This document shows, in pieces, positions 39,644 through 48,257 of a DNA stretch of 64,000 nucleotides. The notes under the pieces are model-generated. The model saw only the letters and a list, made by a program, of their open reading frames with translations, was not told the DNA's origin and did not search any database. Positions within the stretch are counted from its first letter, which is position 1; each line of letters opens with the position of its first letter. This stretch comes from Salicibibacter cibi (lineage in GTDB: Bacteria; Bacillota; Bacilli; Bacillales; Marinococcaceae). The translations under genes were made by a program, and so were the position numbers. The stretch spans positions 868,001 to 932,000 of the forward strand of contig NZ_CP054706.1 of NCBI RefSeq assembly GCF_016495865.1. The letters are read 5' to 3'.

Positions 39644-40795
39644 ATGAGTCAGTCCCACCCTTATTTACAAGAAGAACATGATATTTTTCGTCAATCGCTA
39701 CAGAAATTTTTGCAAAAAGAAGCCGTTCCCCATTTTGAGGAATGGGAAAAAGAAAAACGGGTCCCTCGCGATTTTTGGCGGAAATTGGGGGAACAAGGCT
39801 TTCTGTGTCCTCAAGTTGAGGAGAAATACGGCGGTTTAAGCACGGATTTTGGATACTCGGTGATCATTAATGAGGAACTGGAAAAAGTCGGCACAGGGTT
39901 GATCGGCGTCGGTCTTCATAATGATATTGTTATCCCTTATATTGAAGCTTATGGAACCGAAGAACAAAAACAACACTGGTTGCCGAAAGCGATTAGCGGA
40001 GAAATGATTTCCGCGATTGCCATGACGGAGCCGGGCGTGGGGTCCGACCTTGCTGCTGTTAAAACAACGGCAGTTAGAGATGGTGACCATTACATTTTGA
40101 ACGGGGAGAAGACGTTTATTACCAATGGCGTTCAGTCCGATCTTGTCGTTGTCGTTTGCAAAACGGACCCACGGGTTCAACCCGGCCACAAAGGGATTAG
40201 CCTTGTCGTAGTGGAAGCGGGCACACCGGGATTCTCGAAAGGAAAACAGTTGGAAAAGGTGGGCCAACATTCTCAAGATACCTCCGAGTTGATTTTTGAA
40301 GATGCGCGTGTACCTGCTGAAAATCTCTTGGGAGAAGAAAATGAAGGATTTTACTATTTAATGAAACAACTGCAACAAGAGCGGCTTGTCGTTGCCATCG
40401 GAGCCATCGTCGGAGTAGAAAAAATGTTGGAGCAAACGGTCGATTATGTCCAACAACGAACCGCATTCGGGCAACCAATTGGAAAATTTCAAAATACACA
40501 ATTCAAAATGGCGGAAATGGCGACAGAATCCAAAATTGGACGTACCTTTGTCGATCAGCTGATTGCAAACCATATGGCTGGCGTTGACATGGTCACCGAA
40601 GTCTCTATGGCAAAATGGTGGACGACGGATTTGGCACAAAAAGTCGCCACGGAATGTATGCAACTGTACGGTGGCTTCGGCTATATGGAAGAATATGAAA
40701 TCGCGAGAAGATACCGTGATGTAGCTGTCGGCTCGATCTACGCCGGATCAAACGAAATCATGAAAAATATCATTGCGAAAAATATCGGGCTGTGA
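39644..40795 (+). CDS. Acyl-CoA dehydrogenase, long-chain type
   Basis: 383 residues from ATG 39644, 10 nt after GGAGG; the upstream TTG at 39608 lacks an RBS. FAD/acyl-CoA motifs: AMTEPGVGSDLA (127-138), TFITNG (157-162) and QLYGGFGYMEEYEIARRYRDV near the C-terminus. The usual catalytic Glu of medium-chain enzymes (in YEGT) is replaced (IYAGSNEI); instead QLQQERLVVA supplies E246, as in long-chain and isovaleryl-type enzymes. It makes the first double bond in beta-oxidation and passes electrons to ETF. Probably in one operon with the SDR gene, 36 bp apart. Confidence 0.9.
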   Translation: MSQSHPYLQEEHDIFRQSLQKFLQKEAVPHFEEWEKEKRVPRDFWRKLGEQGFLCPQVEEKYGGLSTDFGYSVIINEELEKVGTGLIGVGLHNDIVIPYIEAYGTEEQKQHWLPKAISGEMISAIAMTEPGVGSDLAAVKTTAVRDGDHYILNGEKTFITNGVQSDLVVVVCKTDPRVQPGHKGISLVVVEAGTPGFSKGKQLEKVGQHSQDTSELIFEDARVPAENLLGEENEGFYYLMKQLQQERLVVAIGAIVGVEKMLEQTVDYVQQRTAFGQPIGKFQNTQFKMAEMATESKIGRTFVDQLIANHMAGVDMVTEVSMAKWWTTDLAQKVATECMQLYGGFGYMEEYEIARRYRDVAVGSIYAGSNEIMKNIIAKNIGL

Positions 40796-40805
40796 TGCAA
40801 AACAA

Positions 40806-40845
40806 GAGAGGGCTCCGGAAACGGAGCCCTCTCGTATATTTTTCT
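40806..40845. terminator. Terminator between acyl-CoA dehydrogenase and PBP genes
   Basis: GAGAGGGCTCCG-GAAA-CGGAGCCCTCTC, perfect 12-bp stem with GAAA loop, followed by GTATATTTTTC on +. It can serve both convergent genes. Confidence 0.9.
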
Positions 40846-43302
40846 TTAATCTTCCGTGTCCTCATCCTCATCCTCATCGTTCTCGTCGCTTTCGGCGTCC
40901 TCGCCATCAGCATCGTCGTCCCCGTTATCCTCCGTATTTTCGTCACTATCATTGGGTTCTTCTTCGGGTTGCTCCTCCGGTGGTCCTTCCGGCTCCTCAT
41001 CCTCCGGCGCTTCTTCGGTTGGTTCGTCTGTTTCTTCGTCCGCAGGTTCTTCTTCCGTTTCTTCCTCTTCAGCGGAATCATCTATTGATTCTTCTTCTGT
41101 CTCTTCCTCTTCAGTGGAATCATCCGTCGATTCTTCTTCGATAGGTTCATCGACGGATTCGTCATCCGGCGCTTCTTCAATCGGCTCGTCAGGAGTTTCT
41201 TCTTCGGTGTCTTCTTCCAATGGGTCATCTACATCGTTTTCTTCTTCCGGTTGTTCGGAATCGCGCTCAGAAGAATCATCTTGCTGCGGTACTGTTGGCT
41301 CGGTTCCGCAAACAAATAGTTCACTGTCCCCGCAGATGGAATCAGGCCGTGAGAAATCTTCTGTTTCATCTCCGGAGTGAACGTGTGCCATCATATGACG
41401 GAATATATCCCTGGCAATTTGCTGTTCTTCGCCTTCAGCTAAATAACCGCTTCCGCGTCCATCCCCGTACCCTGTCCAGACTGCAGCAGTATAACGAGTC
41501 GTATAACCGTTAAACCAAATGTCCGGAACGCCGCCGTCAGGGACCCCATATCGATCTCTCTCTTCTTGGGAAAAATTTGATGTTCCCGTTTTTCCGGCGA
41601 GCGGCAAATCGTCCACATTTGCCCGCCGACCGGTTCCGGCCGGATCATTGACGACGCCTTTGAGCATATCCGACATCATGTAGGCGGTGTAGTCGTTCAT
41701 GGCGCGTTCCGATTCCGGGTTCAGGTCAATTTCCTGTCCGTCCCGGAAAACAATCTTACGTACGCTGTGTGGTTCATTGTATATTCCATCGTTTCCAAAG
41801 GCCGCGTATGCACCTGCCATATCCAGACTCGAAACCCCGTCGCTGAAGCCTCCCAAAGCGTAGCTTTCCTCAATGTTATTTTCAAAGGTAAGCCCGAGAC
41901 TTTCCGCGAATGACTGGGCGTTTTCAAGGCCAACTTCCTGCATCGCTTTCACCGCGGGAATATTTAATGAACGTACCAAAGCTTCACGCATGGAAACACT
42001 GCCGCTATAGTTGCCGCTATAGTTTGTAATTGTCGTACCGTCGGAATATTCATGGGGAGCATCGACGATTTGCTCTCCGGTGGACCACTGTAAATGATCA
42101 ATGGCAGGACCATAATCCAGCAATGGTTTTACGGTGGAGCCCGGTTGGCCGCTGGCAGCTGTCGCATGATTCCAGCCTCTTTCGGCTTCGCTCTCCTGCC
42201 GGTTGCCGACGATGGCGCGAATCGCTCCGGTTTGGGTATCCAAAAGGGTGAAGCCAACTTGGAAAAGGTCATCGTCGGGATATTGATGAATGTATTCATC
42301 GCTTTGGATCACAGTTTCCGCATACTGTTGCGCGTCCGGTTCAAGGGTCGTATAAATGTCAAACCCGGCGGCGTACAGGTCGATGGTCTCGAACCCATCG
42401 ATGGACTCCACCTCTTCCATGACGTGATCGACAAACGATTGATAAGCGAAGTCATTATTTGCAGGTGTGAAATCCAATTGGTCCTCAATATCTATGGATC
42501 TGGCTTCCTCTGCTTCGTCACTTGTAATGAGCGCTTCATCCTCCAACATGGAAAGGATCAAGTTCCTCCGTTCTTCGGCAGCTTCCGGATTGCTGTCCGG
42601 ATTATAGTAAGAAGGACGACGCGGGATGGCGGCCAATACTGCGGCATCGGCAATGGTGAGTTCGCTTAAATCTTCTTTATTAAAATAGCGAATGGAAGCT
42701 TCTCCAACCCCCCAAGCGCCGCTGTCAAAATAACTGATGTTCAAATACATTTCCAAAATCTCATCTTTGGAATATTGCCGTTCCATTTGCAGGGAAAGCC
42801 ATTGTTCTTGCACTTTTCGCTTGAGCGTTTGGTCTGTTGACAAAAACGCTTGCTTGACGAGCTGTTGCGTGATGGTACTTGCGCCTTCAGCCCCAAAGCC
42901 ATCGGTAATATTTGCCGTGATGGCCCCGCCGATCCGATAAAGATCAATACCTCCGTGATCATAAAAGCGGGTATCTTCAACGGCAATAAAAGCATTTTTC
43001 AAATGCTCAGGCATTTCTTCAATATCGCGATACGTACGGTTTTCCGTTCCTTGTAGTTTACCGACCTCCTGGTTGTTCATGTCATAGACGGTCGCTCCTT
43101 CGGCAAACACAAGCTCATCGGGGTCCAGGGGAGGAGCATCCAAAATATACGCGGCTGTTGTTGCCGTTCCTGCAAGGATGGTGACGAACAAAACGATCAA
43201 CGCAATGCCTGTTAACCTTTTGAATATGGGGCGTTTTGTATTTTTTCCCTTTGTTGTTTTTTCTGCGCGGCGTCTTTCCGTCCGCGATTGGTAGTCGGTC
43301 AT
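40846..43302 (-). CDS. Class A penicillin-binding protein 1A with acidic tail
   Basis: 818 residues. A basic cytoplasmic N-terminus and one membrane anchor (about 31-53) precede the GT51 transglycosylase (EDTRFYDHGG, E109; ASTITQQLVKQ) and the transpeptidase: S389-T-V-K392 (SxxK), S445-L-N447 (SxN), K571-T-G (KTG). It polymerises and cross-links peptidoglycan outside the membrane. About 145 C-terminal residues (from about 674) are a low-complexity Glu/Asp tail with EEETEEE-type runs, longer and more acidic than in typical bacillus PBP1 tails, probably extending into the wall. The tail gives a false Ser-rich frame on the other strand. Confidence 0.93.
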   Translation of the reverse strand: MTDYQSRTERRRAEKTTKGKNTKRPIFKRLTGIALIVLFVTILAGTATTAAYILDAPPLDPDELVFAEGATVYDMNNQEVGKLQGTENRTYRDIEEMPEHLKNAFIAVEDTRFYDHGGIDLYRIGGAITANITDGFGAEGASTITQQLVKQAFLSTDQTLKRKVQEQWLSLQMERQYSKDEILEMYLNISYFDSGAWGVGEASIRYFNKEDLSELTIADAAVLAAIPRRPSYYNPDSNPEAAEERRNLILSMLEDEALITSDEAEEARSIDIEDQLDFTPANNDFAYQSFVDHVMEEVESIDGFETIDLYAAGFDIYTTLEPDAQQYAETVIQSDEYIHQYPDDDLFQVGFTLLDTQTGAIRAIVGNRQESEAERGWNHATAASGQPGSTVKPLLDYGPAIDHLQWSTGEQIVDAPHEYSDGTTITNYSGNYSGSVSMREALVRSLNIPAVKAMQEVGLENAQSFAESLGLTFENNIEESYALGGFSDGVSSLDMAGAYAAFGNDGIYNEPHSVRKIVFRDGQEIDLNPESERAMNDYTAYMMSDMLKGVVNDPAGTGRRANVDDLPLAGKTGTSNFSQEERDRYGVPDGGVPDIWFNGYTTRYTAAVWTGYGDGRGSGYLAEGEEQQIARDIFRHMMAHVHSGDETEDFSRPDSICGDSELFVCGTEPTVPQQDDSSERDSEQPEEENDVDDPLEEDTEEETPDEPIEEAPDDESVDEPIEEESTDDSTEEEETEEESIDDSAEEEETEEEPADEETDEPTEEAPEDEEPEGPPEEQPEEEPNDSDENTEDNGDDDADGEDAESDENDEDEDEDTED

Positions 43303-43528
43303 TCGAGCCTCCTCATTTCAGTGCGAGAAGAAGTAATATTTTTGAAAATCATTTTAATTTTTAATATGGTTATCCTCTATCGGCTATTTCTTCTCTTTTC
43401 GTTTAAACCTGTCTTTATTTTAATACAGCCTTCTGAAAACGGCAATGAAAATATTTTCACCAAGCATTTTCACATATATTTGTTCACATAAGGTCAAACT
43501 ACATTAAACGCAAAGGGAGGTAGATATC

Positions 43529-43756
43529 ATGGCAAAACCGGACGATCGTTCCGACAACCCGGAAAGAATTGAAAGAAATATTGGCCATACGATGCAAAAT
43601 ATGAATGAGGCAAAGGATTACGTAAAAGCCCACGTCGATGAAATGAGCGAAGAACAAAAGCAACAAATTGAAGAAAAGAACGAGCGCCGCGAAGAAAGTA
43701 TCGAAGCGATGCGCGATGAAATCAAAGATGAAGCGCGCGACCAACGGCGCGATTAG
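43529..43756 (+). CDS. tlp: Small acid-soluble spore protein Tlp
   Basis: 75 residues, RBS AAAGGGAGGT. The family pattern is clear: KPDDRSDN at the N-terminus, QNMNEAKDYVKAHVDEMSEEQKQQIEEKNERREESIEAM, and an acidic-basic end DEIKDEARD. Tlp proteins are made in the forespore and found in spores; the gene supports endospore formation by this organism. Its own terminator follows. The 226-bp gap before it has AT-rich sequence where a sigma-G promoter would be expected, but no convincing match was found. Confidence 0.93.
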   Translation: MAKPDDRSDNPERIERNIGHTMQNMNEAKDYVKAHVDEMSEEQKQQIEEKNERREESIEAMRDEIKDEARDQRRD

Positions 43757-43762
43757 AAAAAC

Positions 43763-43803
43763 TTGACTTATCGCCAAGGATGGCGAAAGTCAAAGTCTTT
43801 TTG
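43763..43803 (+). terminator. tlp terminator
   Basis: Stem TTGACTTATCGCCA / TGGCGAAAGTCAA with one bulged A, then AGTCTTTTTG. Confidence 0.85.
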
Positions 43804-43993
43804 TATGAAAACACCCATTATTGGAGCAGCGCAAACTCATCAGTATAACCAACATATGTCATGATTATACTTTTTTGCGCCAAATTACTTGTTTTCATTA
43901 TAGATGGTGGCGACATGCTCAATCGCCATGATGGTTTCTTATACTATCATTCGAACAATTTATACATTCTGATAGTGTTAAAAAATGTAAACG

Positions 43994-44027
43994 AACAGGC
44001 AAGTCCACGATGGCTTGCCTGTTTTCA
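43994..44027 (+). terminator. Intrinsic terminator before the TPR gene
   Basis: ACAGGCAAG / CTTGCCTGT (43994-44002 with 44013-44021) followed by TTTCATTT. No gene was found between it and tlp. Confidence 0.75.
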
Positions 44028-44077
44028 TTTCACAAATTATGCTACAATATTTCGCAAATAATATGGGAGGGAAATTC

Positions 44078-45121
44078 ATGTCATCCCAACAGCACATGCA
44101 AATTAATCCGCGTCTCATTTCCATGCTGGCCGGCGAAGACGTGGCGACGATAAAAAACAAACCGACGTTAACGATGCTCCCTGGGGTTTATGGAAAACTT
44201 ATCCACAAACACAAACGCCACATTCAAAAAAAATATCCGGAAAATGAACATTATCTTCGATGTACACATTGTAACCGGAAGGGGAAGTATGATTTACAAC
44301 TCGTGTTAGTCAATAACAAAAACATATTGGAGGCTGAGGGGAATCCTGATGCACGCGAAGTGATGGATTGGATTCAACCGACCGGGTATTTTCGCTGTAA
44401 ACACTGCAACAGTGCCGGCCAATGGGTCAATGATAACCCTGTATTTCCGTTTGAACTTATGGGCGCAGTAAAGAAAAGCTCAGAAGGTGAAAGCCGTCCC
44501 GGTTATTATGTGGGGTCTCATCAACTTTATGACGGTACCATTCCTCATTGGGCGACGGATTCCGAGGAGCATTATTTAAATAAAATAGAAGAAGGTAAAG
44601 ATGAGGCTTATGTGTGGAATCGGCTCGGCAATATGTATTATTCGGGTGGGCGGCCCGAGTTGTCTGCTGCTGCTCACGAACATGCCATACGTTTAGATCC
44701 CGCACAAATAGAATCGCATTTTTCCATTGCCAATTTGCTGGCGGAAATGGGGGAATGGACAAAAGCGTCTGACCATTATCGCCGAATGTTGATTTATGCC
44801 CATGCTTATACTCGCTTGACACCGGAAAAATTTCGGAACATGTTGGCAAATGGATTAAGCGAATCATTGAAAATGTATGCAGATTCAGAAGGGCGCGTTC
44901 AATTTTTGCCCGATGGAGAAGAAAACAAAGAGGCTTTACAAGCGGCGGGTTTAAATCAGAATAATCCAAATGAATTAATTTTTCACGAGATGGACCTTCA
45001 TCCCGACGACATCGAATCATTTTATCCACTTGCGGAGATGTATATGGGTGATCAACGAATGGCTATATCGAGAAGGAAACGAACGTTGAAATTACCACGG
45101 AAAAAGATGAAGAAGGCGTGA
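44078..45121 (+). CDS. Zinc-ribbon plus TPR protein, function unknown
   Basis: 347 residues from ATG 44078, 7 nt after GGGAGGG. The N-terminal 60 residues are soluble. Two CxxC pairs make a zinc ribbon: RCTHC (62-65) with FRCKHC (107-110). After a linker comes a TPR segment (AYVWNRLGNMYYSGGRPELSAAAHEHAIRLDP, then IESHFSIANLLAEMGEWTKASDHYRRML, about 185-255), and a charged C-terminus with a third TPR-like helix pair, ending in a basic run. This architecture suggests a protein- or nucleic-acid-binding adaptor. No family recognised and no operon partner. Confidence 0.75.
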   Translation: MSSQQHMQINPRLISMLAGEDVATIKNKPTLTMLPGVYGKLIHKHKRHIQKKYPENEHYLRCTHCNRKGKYDLQLVLVNNKNILEAEGNPDAREVMDWIQPTGYFRCKHCNSAGQWVNDNPVFPFELMGAVKKSSEGESRPGYYVGSHQLYDGTIPHWATDSEEHYLNKIEEGKDEAYVWNRLGNMYYSGGRPELSAAAHEHAIRLDPAQIESHFSIANLLAEMGEWTKASDHYRRMLIYAHAYTRLTPEKFRNMLANGLSESLKMYADSEGRVQFLPDGEENKEALQAAGLNQNNPNELIFHEMDLHPDDIESFYPLAEMYMGDQRMAISRRKRTLKLPRKKMKKA

Positions 45122-45374
45122 AAATAGAGTGCGCACGTTGGGCAAGCATTAGCCCCGAGATTAGCCAGACGAAAAAGCATGGATCTTAATCGTGTTGGCA
45201 GACTTTCTCGGTATCAGCGCGATCGATTAAGTTGCTGATCCCAAATGCGGGCTTGACGAAAATTTCATGATAGCTTGTTGTATGATGCAACCGCTCGTGT
45301 TTGAGATTGTAGGAATCTTGGCGGTCGCGCTTATTTTGGCAGAAAACCTTTCCTGCTTCAGGCTACCGTTTTGT

Positions 45375-45620
45375 TGCGACGACCGTCATGGAGAAGTTAT
45401 GGTGCTCAAACGCAGGCACTGATCGCTTTTACGGTCACCATGAAGAGCGCATGGCACCCGAGTTTGCCCGAATCCGGTCTTCCCGGTCGCCATGGAACGT
45501 TTATGGCGACCGAAAACGTTCGAGTTTGACCTTTACGGTCATCATGGAGAAGTCATGGCGCCCCACAACAGGAAACAATCGCTTTTACGGTCACCATGAA
45601 GAACTTATGGCGTCGATCCT
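45375..45620 (+). repeat. 52-bp-period palindromic array C (five units)
   Basis: The core ATG falls at 45388, 45440, 45492, 45544 and 45596, exactly 52 bp apart, and a second ATGG falls 11 bp later in all five. The central unit is a perfect palindrome GGTCGCCAT-N9-ATGGCGACC (45485-45511); the others are one-half decayed versions (GGTCACCATG, GGTCATCATGG, TCATGGCGCC). Linkers of about 25 bp are also partly similar (ATCGCTTTTACGGTC twice). It fills most of the 586-bp gap between the TPR gene and hrtA, where no gene is seen. Confidence 0.85.
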
Positions 45621-45707
45621 GGCGGCAGGGCAGTGACACGCCTCGCAAATGCAAGCCAGGCGTAGGCGCCTGTTCATATTTTTGAATCATCTGCGTGCTC
45701 TAAAGTT

Positions 45708-46409
45708 TTATTCTGACCTATCATCCCCATTCTCAACTTGGTCCACCTTCCCGTCTGAAAGAGTGATCACACGATCGCAAAAGTGGAATAAACGGGTGTC
45801 ATGCGTAACCATAACGGCTGCTTTTTGCTGCTGTCTGACTTGGGTAGCCAAAGTTTCCACTACTTCCTGCCCCCTGGAGGCATCCAGGCTTGCGGTCGGC
45901 TCATCGGCAAGTAGCAATTGCGGATCATTCATCCATGCACGCGCGATGGCGACCCGTTGACGTTCCCCTCCCGATAAATGAACGGGGTAATGACGACGGC
46001 GGTGGGTAAGACCAAGCATTTCCAATAGCTCGTCGGCACGTTTACTTGCTTGTTGTTTCGGGGTTTTAGCAATTTTTCCGATATAGAGCAATTGATCCAC
46101 AACGTTTAGATAAGGGATCAAGTGGGCGGACTGAAAAATAAACCCAATTTGATGTAAGCGTACATTCGCGCTTTCTTTCGCATTTAGACGTGTCAGCGAC
46201 TGGCCATCGAGAAGCAAATGGCCGTTAGTTGGCGTGAGAAGTGTGCCCGCCACCGATAAAAGTGTGCTTTTCCCCGACCCTGATGGACCGGTAATGGCCA
46301 CGAATTCCCCGGCATCAATCGAAAAATTTATACTGTCTAAAATGGTCGTAGCATGGTCGCTTGTTCCATATTCAACGTGTAAATCTTCCATTAAAAGTTT
46401 TGCTGTCAT
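45708..46409 (-). CDS. hrtA: Heme efflux ABC transporter ATP-binding protein HrtA
   Basis: 233 residues of the LolD/MacB ATPase type. Walker A GPSGSGKS (41-48), signature LSGGERQRVAIARAW (about 145), Walker B LLLADEPTASLD. The start overlaps the hrtB stop by 4 bp (ATGA), so the two form one unit. HrtA powers export of excess heme by HrtB. The assignment over general MacB-type export rests on the neighbouring HssRS-like pair and the candidate HssR site before hrtB. Confidence 0.85.
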   Translation of the reverse strand: MTAKLLMEDLHVEYGTSDHATTILDSINFSIDAGEFVAITGPSGSGKSTLLSVAGTLLTPTNGHLLLDGQSLTRLNAKESANVRLHQIGFIFQSAHLIPYLNVVDQLLYIGKIAKTPKQQASKRADELLEMLGLTHRRRHYPVHLSGGERQRVAIARAWMNDPQLLLADEPTASLDASRGQEVVETLATQVRQQQKAAVMVTHDTRLFHFCDRVITLSDGKVDQVENGDDRSE

Positions 46410-47494
46410 GCTTCCATCCCTCCGATCGCTTCAAGTGCATCAACTTTTTTAACTTTATACAATGAAAGAAGAGAGCCGATGACGGCAACGAGAATAAACA
46501 CACCTGCAAGGATGGCGACCAGATTAATTGGGAGCATAAACGGCATGTCTGCCGGCAATAGAGCCGCAGCAAGGAAAGTAGCGCCGATGCCCGCGCCCAC
46601 ACTGACAATGGCGACGATCCCAACCTGAGTAAGAATCGTGCCGGCCAACCCGCTTACCTTTGCACCAAGTGCTTTTAAGATTCCGAACTGGGTCAACTTT
46701 TGGATGGTAATGACATAAAAAAAAGCAGCAACGACGAACGCTGAAATGATAAACAAAAAGATAATCATCATCCACAACGATCCTTGTTCCTCGCTGTAGC
46801 CGGGAATGCCGGAAAGGGAATCTTGGATGGTAACGACTTCCGCGTCATCCATTTCATTATTTAACGTACTCACGACGTCATCACGGGTGTCCGGGAGAAC
46901 GAGCGCGCTGGCAAGCAATTCATCCCCGCCGCTTAAATCGAGCCAATCGTCTTCGGTCATGTACAGAATAGGGGTGTGGCTGTATCTTTGATCGTTTGTG
47001 AATCCAGAGATCGAAAAAATCTCTTCCGTCGTATCTTCCTGAAATTCATCGCCAACGCTATATCCTTCTTCTTGAATGGATATATCGGCCAGTACTTCCC
47101 CTTGCTCAGCTGGCCTTTGCCCTTCGACAACCTCCGGAAATAGTGCGGAGTCATGATCAACGTAAAATTTTGCCACATCTGTGATCGTTTCTGTTTCGTC
47201 CTGAATGGTTCCTTGATGGATACCCAGGATTTGAGCTTCTTCCAAGGTGTCGTCAACCGTTTGCTGATCTTCGTCAGTGACCAAGGAGCGTGTTAGTTGC
47301 AGTTCTGCTTCTTTATCGATCACGAAATATTCCGCTTCTTCATCCATATTTATAATCGAAGACGCATTGTCATCGGCAAGCCCTTGAGCAAGCCCGGAAA
47401 CAAATAATACTAAGAAAGATAAGAGAAAAATGATCAACGCGACCATCATATAGCGGAGTTTAAAATATAGCAGCTCTCTAATCGCTAAAAACAT
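46406..47494 (-). CDS. hrtB: Heme efflux ABC transporter permease HrtB
   Basis: 362 residues, FtsX/MacB-type permease. One N-terminal helix (MVALIIFLLSFLVLFVSGLAQGLA), a large extracellular domain (about 45-245, strongly acidic) and three C-terminal helices, ending in KVKKVDALEAIGGMEA. RELLYFKLRYMMVA at the N-terminus is typical of HrtB. RBS GGGAGGT. It removes heme from the membrane together with HrtA. The divergent arrangement with hssRS beyond a coiled-coil gene and the direct-repeat site at 47533 support the assignment. Confidence 0.86.
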   Translation of the reverse strand: MFLAIRELLYFKLRYMMVALIIFLLSFLVLFVSGLAQGLADDNASSIINMDEEAEYFVIDKEAELQLTRSLVTDEDQQTVDDTLEEAQILGIHQGTIQDETETITDVAKFYVDHDSALFPEVVEGQRPAEQGEVLADISIQEEGYSVGDEFQEDTTEEIFSISGFTNDQRYSHTPILYMTEDDWLDLSGGDELLASALVLPDTRDDVVSTLNNEMDDAEVVTIQDSLSGIPGYSEEQGSLWMMIIFLFIISAFVVAAFFYVITIQKLTQFGILKALGAKVSGLAGTILTQVGIVAIVSVGAGIGATFLAAALLPADMPFMLPINLVAILAGVFILVAVIGSLLSLYKVKKVDALEAIGGMEA

Positions 47495-47532
47495 GTAATG
47501 ACCTCCCTTGTCATTGTCATCATGAAGGAGGT

Positions 47533-47552
47533 CGATGAACGCAATATGAATA
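47533..47552 (-). promoter_or_regulatory. Candidate HssR operator upstream of hrtB
   Basis: On the minus strand TTCATATT-GC-GTTCATCGA is an imperfect direct repeat with an 11-bp step, close to the GTTCATATT direct repeat reported for HssR in Staphylococcus aureus. It lies about 40-60 bp before the hrtB start. Confidence 0.55.
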
Positions 47553-47650
47553 AAAAGAAACGGAAGTTTGACAGTGGGGGTTTAAACATAGAAGAGAGAG
47601 GAGATTAAGTGCTGATCGGTCTCCTTATAAGAGAGGTTGTGGTTTTTTCT

Positions 47651-48058
47651 TTATCTTACTTTTTTTAATCCAACTTCAAGTTCGATGGAGCGGCGGGAGA
47701 GCAAATCGATGACTTCTTCTTGATTTTCTTGCTTTCGCTCGATGTTTTTGACCGTTTCATTGACTTCTCTGACGGATTGTTCAAGTTGATTAAAGCGTTT
47801 TTCATTTTCTTCTTTCATAGATGCAACTTCTTCTTGAAGAGAGCCAACATTTTTCTTGATAGAGCCGACCTCATCTTGAAGCGATCCAACATCTTTTTTG
47901 ATAAAGCCAACCTCTTCGTGAAGTGACCCAACATCTTTTTTGATAGAGCCAACCTCTTCTTGAAGCGACCCCACATTTTCCTTGATAGAGCCGACTTCCA
48001 CACCAAGCGATTGAACTTCTTTCAAAATTTGCGACAAAACTTCATTGTTTTGTTCCAG
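47651..48058 (-). CDS. Coiled-coil protein with 14-residue repeats, possible CTG start
   Basis: About 135 residues of continuous coiled coil. Residues about 18-75 repeat a 14-residue unit (EVGSIKKDVGSLQE and variants) four times, encoded by near-identical 42-bp DNA repeats. The C-terminus is EENEKRFNQLEQSVREVNETVKNIERKQENQEEV. No membrane segment. The only well-placed Shine-Dalgarno (AGGAGGGG) is 6 nt before CTG 48058; the in-frame TTG at 48037 has none and the nearby ATG is out of frame. Location between hrtB and hssR may be incidental. Function unknown. Confidence 0.7.
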   Translation of the reverse strand: MEQNNEVLSQILKEVQSLGVEVGSIKENVGSLQEEVGSIKKDVGSLHEEVGFIKKDVGSLQDEVGSIKKNVGSLQEEVASMKEENEKRFNQLEQSVREVNETVKNIERKQENQEEVIDLLSRRSIELEVGLKKVR

Positions 48059-48257
48059 CTTAAACCCCTCCTTTTTCTCATAGTCGTTTCCGCATCACGA
48101 TTGATATGATTCATTATACCTCCCTTCCATCCGAAACGTAAATATAGAAAACAATTTTATTATAGCATATATATGGGGAATATAAGTTCTGCAGTGCATA
48201 ATTTTTTGTTAAAACGTGTTTTTTTCGAGATAATAATAGAGAGAGGAGGTGGCCGGT

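Noticed and set aside
40856..41380. A serine-rich 174-codon frame on the + strand
   Set aside because: It is the antisense of the Glu/Asp-rich tail of the PBP gene and has no RBS.
42094..42669. A 191-codon frame antisense to the PBP gene
   Set aside because: Shadow of a strongly supported gene, with no family match or RBS.
43302..43528. Sigma-G promoter for tlp
   Set aside because: AT-rich matches to TGAATA or CATACTA were only partial and at poor spacing.
43861..44061. 66-codon frame before the TPR gene
   Set aside because: It crosses the terminator at 43994-44027 and has no RBS.
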